A program made the translations under genes and the position numbers. The notes below the pieces were generated by a model. That model saw only the letters and a list, made by a program, of their open reading frames with translations, had not been told where the DNA came from and did no database searches. A stretch of DNA of 35,348 nt. Source: a virus. This document shows positions 31,280-35,348 of the stretch, piece after piece. Every line of letters starts with the position of its first letter. The first letter of the stretch is position 1. Location: positions 1 through 35,348 of IMG/VR virus record IMGVR_UViG_3300000234_000014, one strand, 5' to 3'.

Positions 31280-31941
31280 TTATATTCGAAGCATTTGTAT
31301 TTGATGAATCTAAGTTACCAGAGAGACAAGATAAGTCAGCTGAATTATTTCTTGGTAGAATGCAGCCCGTTCACATCGGACATAAGAAAATTATTGATAG
31401 CATGAAAAATCCATTCATCGCTATTGTTAAAGGCTCAAAATCAAGCGAAGATAAATCGAAGAATCCGCTAGATTTTAATGAACAGAAACGTTTGTTGAAG
31501 AAAATTTCAAACGCGCAAATTATCGAAGTTAGTGTAGGTTATATTCCAGAGATTATCAAAGATATTCGATTGAAATGGTTTGAAGTGGATGTAGTGTATG
31601 CGGGCGCAGATAGAATTGAAGGTTATAAAAAGCAAATTGACGCTATAAATAAAAAACTAGAAGACAATAAGCAAATCAAAGTTACTTTCAAAGAAACCGA
31701 GCGCGTTACAAGCGCAACAACAGTTCGAACTGCGATTAGATCTGGCGACGCGGCAACATTTAAAAAAGTTATGCCTAAAGAATTACATAACGAGTTTGAT
31801 CATCTCAGAAAATTACTTGCAGAAGAAGTTACCGGCACAAGTAACGTCGCAGCAACCGATTTACCTATAACTTCTAAAAAGTTGAAAAATAAAACTGAAT
31901 ATGTTGACGAAATTTTAAAGCGTAAACCACAAGAGAAGTAA
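31276..31941 (+). CDS. NMNAT-like cytidylyltransferase-fold protein
   Basis: 221 residues. FLGRMQPVHIGHKKII is the GxxQPxHxGH adenylyl-binding motif of NMN adenylyltransferases, and TSATTVRTAIRSGD is the second nucleotide motif (SxTxxR). Such enzymes make NAD from NMN and ATP. T4-like phages such as KVP40 carry NAD-salvage genes of this sort, as I recall. The start MIIFEAFVFDES is a weaker version of the targeting-like peptide on the neighbours. The C-terminal 50 residues (KLLAEEVTGTSNVAATDLPI and onward) are a polar tail. Overlaps the ligase-like gene by ATGA. NAD or another dinucleotide as product remains open. Confidence 0.75.
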   Translation: MIIFEAFVFDESKLPERQDKSAELFLGRMQPVHIGHKKIIDSMKNPFIAIVKGSKSSEDKSKNPLDFNEQKRLLKKISNAQIIEVSVGYIPEIIKDIRLKWFEVDVVYAGADRIEGYKKQIDAINKKLEDNKQIKVTFKETERVTSATTVRTAIRSGDAATFKKVMPKELHNEFDHLRKLLAEEVTGTSNVAATDLPITSKKLKNKTEYVDEILKRKPQEK

Positions 31942-31942
31942 T

Positions 31943-32683
31943 ATGCCACTACCATCAATTGATCATCCAATTCACACAACTGTTCTACCAATTTCGGGTA
32001 AGGAAGTTCAATTCAGACCCATCCTTATGAAGGAACATAAGATTGTCATGCTCGCTCAACAACTTGATGATATTACAAATACCATCGAAACGCTTTCGAG
32101 AGTTGTTAAAGGATGTACACTTGGAGAAGTGGATGTACAAGATTTAGCATATGTTGATTTTGAATGGCTATTCTTACAAATTAGAGCTAAGTCGTTCGGA
32201 GAATTCCACGAACTGCGTTATATCTGCAAAAATAATGTAGATGACGGGAATGGCGGAACTAAATCGTGCGATACTCCTATTTTAAGTGGAATCAATTTAA
32301 CTGAAGTTAAAATCGACTTCGATAAATCCAAGTTAATTATTCCATTAAAGGATAAGATTGGCGTTAAAATGAGAATTCCAACATTTAGAGAAATGATGTT
32401 AGGGGCAGCCGATAAAAATTTAGTTGAAATGACTAATGATGTATTGCTTCAATCCATCGATTATGTATTTGATGAAGAGAAAGTATATACAAGAGGTGTC
32501 GATTTTACGTATGAAGAATTAAGCGATTTCTTAGATAATCTAGCGCCGGAATATCAAGAAAAACTCGCCGAGTTCTTTGAAACTGGATTTCCAAAATTAA
32601 CTTATGTTATTGAAATCAAGTGCAAACGATGCGGACATACTGAAAAGATTTTATTATCGGGTATCCGCGATTTTTTAGAGTAA
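31943..32683 (+). CDS. 26: Baseplate hub subunit gp26
   Basis: 246 residues with the T4 baseplate protein pattern (Pfam T4_baseplate): HTTVLPISGKEVQFRPILM, the IETLSRVVKGCTL helix, YVDFEWLFLQIRAKSFGE and a C-terminal KCKRCGHTEK. Four Cys (two in CKNN...KSC and two in CKRC) may bind zinc. In T4, gp26 helps form the central baseplate hub. It is one base from the previous gene, and its stop overlaps the next, gp51-like ORF, which is the T4 order (26, 51). Its position marks the switch to late structural genes. Confidence 0.88.
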   Translation: MPLPSIDHPIHTTVLPISGKEVQFRPILMKEHKIVMLAQQLDDITNTIETLSRVVKGCTLGEVDVQDLAYVDFEWLFLQIRAKSFGEFHELRYICKNNVDDGNGGTKSCDTPILSGINLTEVKIDFDKSKLIIPLKDKIGVKMRIPTFREMMLGAADKNLVEMTNDVLLQSIDYVFDEEKVYTRGVDFTYEELSDFLDNLAPEYQEKLAEFFETGFPKLTYVIEIKCKRCGHTEKILLSGIRDFLE

Positions 32684-32859
32684 TGGTTGATAATGCGGAT
32701 ATGTTTGACTTTTATAAAACAAACATGATTCTAAAAACTGAATATGGATTTATTATTGATGAAATTGAAGGCATGTTTCCTTTTGAAAGAGTGATTTACA
32801 TAAATCTTATAAATACTCGGCAGAAGGAGAAAGCAAAAAATGAATCAAACTCTAGATAG
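32683..32859 (+). CDS. 51: Small gp51-like baseplate hub assembly protein
   Basis: A 58-residue ORF starting inside the gene 26 stop (TAATG). It contains EYGFIIDEIEGMFPFERVIY; the yPFER(v/e)xy element and the short helical build are those of the gp51 group. In T4, gene 51 directly follows gene 26 and its product helps assemble the baseplate hub without staying in it. The call rests on synteny plus this short motif. The ORF end overlaps the next gene by 20 bases, and a late promoter lies within it. Confidence 0.65.
   Translation: MVDNADMFDFYKTNMILKTEYGFIIDEIEGMFPFERVIYINLINTRQKEKAKNESNSR
32808..32815 (+). promoter_or_regulatory. T4-type late promoter
   Basis: Exact TATAAATA, 24 bases before the start of the tape-measure/hub-like gene, inside the gp51-like ORF. 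Its position before a structural gene makes this a convincing late promoter. Confidence 0.8.
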
Positions 32860-35348
32860 TGTACTTGAAAAATTAAATGAAGCCGATACCAAGAAACGCA
32901 AAGAGTCGTTTCTTGCTTCTGTTGCTGAAAGTTACAAACTGAGCAGTGTTCAAAGCGCGGATTTATCATTTAAATCGTTCGCAAAATCGTTAACTGAAAG
33001 TTCTGCAAATATTGAAAATTTGACATCGCGTCAGCTTAATTCATTACAGCGAGATCTAACTAGAACACTAGAAACAATAGAGCAATCCTCATTTGATAAT
33101 AAGGATTTAATTGTTGCTGCATATAAAAAACAAATTACAGCAATAGAAGCTGATAAACACGATGAACGCCGAGCTAAACGCGAAAAATTAACTCAAGGTG
33201 TTGCAAGTGGAGTTTCTGACGTATTTGATGTTAGATCTATGTATTCTGCCACAGTAGGGAATGATCCTATTTCAAGTGCAATTTACAAATTGACATCATC
33301 TGCAATCGGCGGCATCGTTTCTAATATGAAAGAAAATGCTGAGATGAAGCGTACAGGGCAACTACAATCTCAAGTAAACAGCACTAGAGACGAATTAAAT
33401 GCGTTTGGAGGGGCACCAGTGCGGGCACCAGTTCCTGCGCCTGGAGCAGCGCCAGCGCCATTATGGAGACCGGGAAATCCTCGTCCGGTACCCGCTCCAC
33501 TTCTAAACTCAAGTTTCGACAGAATTAGATCTAACGGGTCTAGTCAATTATTGCTGACCGAAACAAGACGTTATGGCGACATGCACAACGATCACCTAAA
33601 GAAAATCCACAAATTAACAAAGGATAATCATACCGAACTTGTTGCGATTAAAAAATTATTAGGAGAGGAAGATGATGAAGGATTTATTGAAAAATTAAAA
33701 GAATTCATGACATCCTTACTAGCATTAAGAGCTATGCTCGGTGGAGGATTACCTGGCGGATTACCAAATGGATTACCAAATGGAAATGGTAGAGGAAGAC
33801 CGCCAACACCTAACGCTCCAGGTCCAAACGGTCGACCAGGTCCGAATCCACCTCCAAGACCACAAGGTAGAGGTGGGCGCTTATTAGGTAATGTTGGGCG
33901 AGCAATCGGAGGAGCCGCGAGAGGAGCTGCTGGTGCTCTAGGTAGTTTAGCAACTGCTGCGGCTCCTCATGCCGCGCGTCTAGCTGGTCCTGCTGCTGCG
34001 GTTGCTGGATCTGGTTATATGGGATGGGAAGTTGGCAGCGCAATTAATGAAAAATTTATCGAAGGAACCAAATTCCAAGACGTTCTAGGCGAAGGTCTAA
34101 CTCGCGCGATGGCGGCTCTTGGTAATGAAGAAGCAAAAGAGACTCTTGCGCGAGTAGATGCAAATAAAAAGCAACAAGAAATTCTTAAAGCTAAAGAATC
34201 TAAGAAAGATGATATTAAAACAAAACAAGCTGTTTTATCCACAGATGAAAACATTAAAAAATTAACCGATTATTTCATCGAAGAAGATAATCCTATCACA
34301 GTTCTTAACGATAATAAAGAAGCTAACAAAGTCGGTCCCGGTGCTGAAACTGCTGAAAAACAAAAATCCAATTTCATCAAAGATCAAACACAAAAACAAC
34401 CCGAAGGAGCGGCGAAATCATTCACTCAGGAAGCTACTAATCGTAAGAAATTTGAACCTACGAATAAAGGAGAATCTGCGCAAGGAACATCGCCGGATTC
34501 GAAACTCGGATCTTTAAGCGCAAAGTATGAATCTGGTAAACGTGGATCTGAAGCTATCGGTTATGACGTAGATGGCGGAACAAGTTATGGTAAGTATCAG
34601 ATTTCATCTAAAGCTGGGACGATGTCGAAATTTCTGAAACATGCTGAAGAATCCGGTCAGAAAGATCTTGCTGATAGATTAAGATCTGCTGGTGCTGAAA
34701 ATGATACGGGCTCAACGAGTGGAGCAGCCGTTGATGCTTGGAAAGCTGAAGTAGCAGCTAATCCAAAATTAATGCAGGAACTTGAACACGGCTTCATTCA
34801 AAAAACACATTATGCTCCAGCGGCAGCAAAGGCTGAAGCGCTTGGATTTGATATGAATAACCGCGCAACGCAAGACATGGTTTGGTCTGGGTCTGTACAA
34901 CACGGAAAAGTCAATAAAATTCTTGAACAAACTGCATCCGATCCAAAATTTGCACAAATGTCAAACGATGAAAAGATTGAAGCATTTTATGGAAAGCGCA
35001 AAGAATATGTCTCGGGATTAAATAAATCTGAAAAAGAGAAAGCAAGTTTAATGAGTCGCTATGATCGCGAACTTGTAGACGCTAAAGCAATGAATAAAGC
35101 TCAAAACACCGAGACAAGACTTCCATCTGGAGATAGTAAACTCCCTTCAACGCTACCCGATTCTGTTGCTAATATGCCTATAAAAGATTCAAATGGGCAA
35201 ACTAAGACCGCCGAACAAATGGGCATAAAATCGTGGGAAGATTTACATGCTAAAGGAGGACAAGCGTTTGCGGGCGGTGAAAATGATCCAGCAACTCTTT
35301 ACGCGACATCTAAAATTGCGGAAGGTTTGGGTAGCAATTTCGACAGAG
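32840..35348 (+). CDS. Tape-measure/baseplate-hub-like virion protein with muralytic domain, 3' partial
   Basis: The frame is open from the ATG at 32840, with AGAAGGAGA upstream, to the end of the window: 836 residues so far. Residues 1-130 are helical and charged. A Pro/Gly-rich linker (about 295-335, GGLPGGLPNGLPNGNGRG) and an Ala/Gly-rich hydrophobic segment (about 345-395) follow, as in tape-measure-type proteins. Residues about 556-720 form a lysozyme-like domain: LSAKYESG (E564 as likely catalytic Glu), GTSYGKYQISS and WSGSVQHG. It probably degrades peptidoglycan during DNA entry. Position after 26 and 51 suggests a gp29- or hub-type role, but the sequence does not settle which T4 gene it replaces. 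Confidence 0.78.
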   Translation, partial: MNQTLDSVLEKLNEADTKKRKESFLASVAESYKLSSVQSADLSFKSFAKSLTESSANIENLTSRQLNSLQRDLTRTLETIEQSSFDNKDLIVAAYKKQITAIEADKHDERRAKREKLTQGVASGVSDVFDVRSMYSATVGNDPISSAIYKLTSSAIGGIVSNMKENAEMKRTGQLQSQVNSTRDELNAFGGAPVRAPVPAPGAAPAPLWRPGNPRPVPAPLLNSSFDRIRSNGSSQLLLTETRRYGDMHNDHLKKIHKLTKDNHTELVAIKKLLGEEDDEGFIEKLKEFMTSLLALRAMLGGGLPGGLPNGLPNGNGRGRPPTPNAPGPNGRPGPNPPPRPQGRGGRLLGNVGRAIGGAARGAAGALGSLATAAAPHAARLAGPAAAVAGSGYMGWEVGSAINEKFIEGTKFQDVLGEGLTRAMAALGNEEAKETLARVDANKKQQEILKAKESKKDDIKTKQAVLSTDENIKKLTDYFIEEDNPITVLNDNKEANKVGPGAETAEKQKSNFIKDQTQKQPEGAAKSFTQEATNRKKFEPTNKGESAQGTSPDSKLGSLSAKYESGKRGSEAIGYDVDGGTSYGKYQISSKAGTMSKFLKHAEESGQKDLADRLRSAGAENDTGSTSGAAVDAWKAEVAANPKLMQELEHGFIQKTHYAPAAAKAEALGFDMNNRATQDMVWSGSVQHGKVNKILEQTASDPKFAQMSNDEKIEAFYGKRKEYVSGLNKSEKEKASLMSRYDRELVDAKAMNKAQNTETRLPSGDSKLPSTLPDSVANMPIKDSNGQTKTAEQMGIKSWEDLHAKGGQAFAGGENDPATLYATSKIAEGLGSNFDR

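Noticed and set aside
31644-31651. Exact TATAAATA late box within the NMNAT-like gene
   Set aside because: It lies deep inside a coding region, about 290 bases before the next start, with no ORF placed to use it.
33810-34254. Minus-strand ORFs opposite the tape-measure-like gene
   Set aside because: Their Gln/Leu-rich and Ser-rich composition is a by-product of the Pro/Gly/Ala-rich coding strand.
1-35348. tRNA genes or a CRISPR array
   Set aside because: No cloverleaf with a GTTCRA arm in an intergenic space and no regularly spaced repeats were noticed; gaps between genes are mostly under 100 bases. A tRNA scan was not possible.

Overview
The window is part of a T4-like myovirus genome (Caudoviricetes, tailed phage). 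The evidence is the order and sequence of the T4 core genes: 46, 45, 44, 62, regA, 43, uvsX, nrdA, nrdB, a gp30-type DNA ligase, 41, cd, 26 and 51. Almost everything is on the + strand in tightly packed, often ATGA-overlapping genes. The host cannot be named from the sequence. Transcription signals are sigma70-like (TTGACA/TATAAT) plus T4-type late boxes (TATAAATA).

Region 1 (1-12055) is the replication and recombination core, and it is unusually broken up by mobile elements. Gene 46 is entered by a Vsr-like homing endonuclease gene followed by a long C-terminal intein fragment. Genes 44 and uvsX are each split in two, with matching N- and C-intein halves at the break. DNA polymerase gene 43 is split in the fingers domain into two cistrons with no intein. 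Also here are clamp gp45, clamp-loader subunit gp62, RegA, a dUTPase, a DsbA-like protein, a lone minus-strand membrane protein and a WYL_2 protein.

Region 2 (12056-20222) supplies and joins DNA. It has class I ribonucleotide reductase NrdA/NrdB and an ATP-dependent DNA ligase. Between them lie small accessory genes driven by two near-identical promoter/leader units, including four very small or membrane ORFs at 17541-18088. A strong terminator ends the ligase unit.

Region 3 (20212-26488) is a DNA base-modification cluster. FolE, QueD, QueE and QueC form the whole known path from GTP to the 7-deazaguanine preQ0. DpdA, a TGT-like protein, would put the base into DNA. Three extra genes are interleaved: a myo-inositol-1-phosphate-synthase homologue, a small HAD-like protein and a phosphoribosyltransferase. 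They suggest either precursor supply or a further, undescribed decoration.

Region 4 (26498-31941) has helicase gp41 and dCMP deaminase, then four translationally coupled genes: a nucleotidyltransferase-like protein, an unknown protein, a ligase-like protein and an NMNAT-like protein. Three of the four begin with a short peptide resembling the T4 capsid-targeting sequence, so they may be packaged and injected.

Region 5 (31943-35348) is late structural: gp26, a tiny gp51-like ORF, a consensus late promoter, and a large tape-measure/hub-like protein with a muralytic domain that runs off the window. No tRNA, rRNA or CRISPR was seen.
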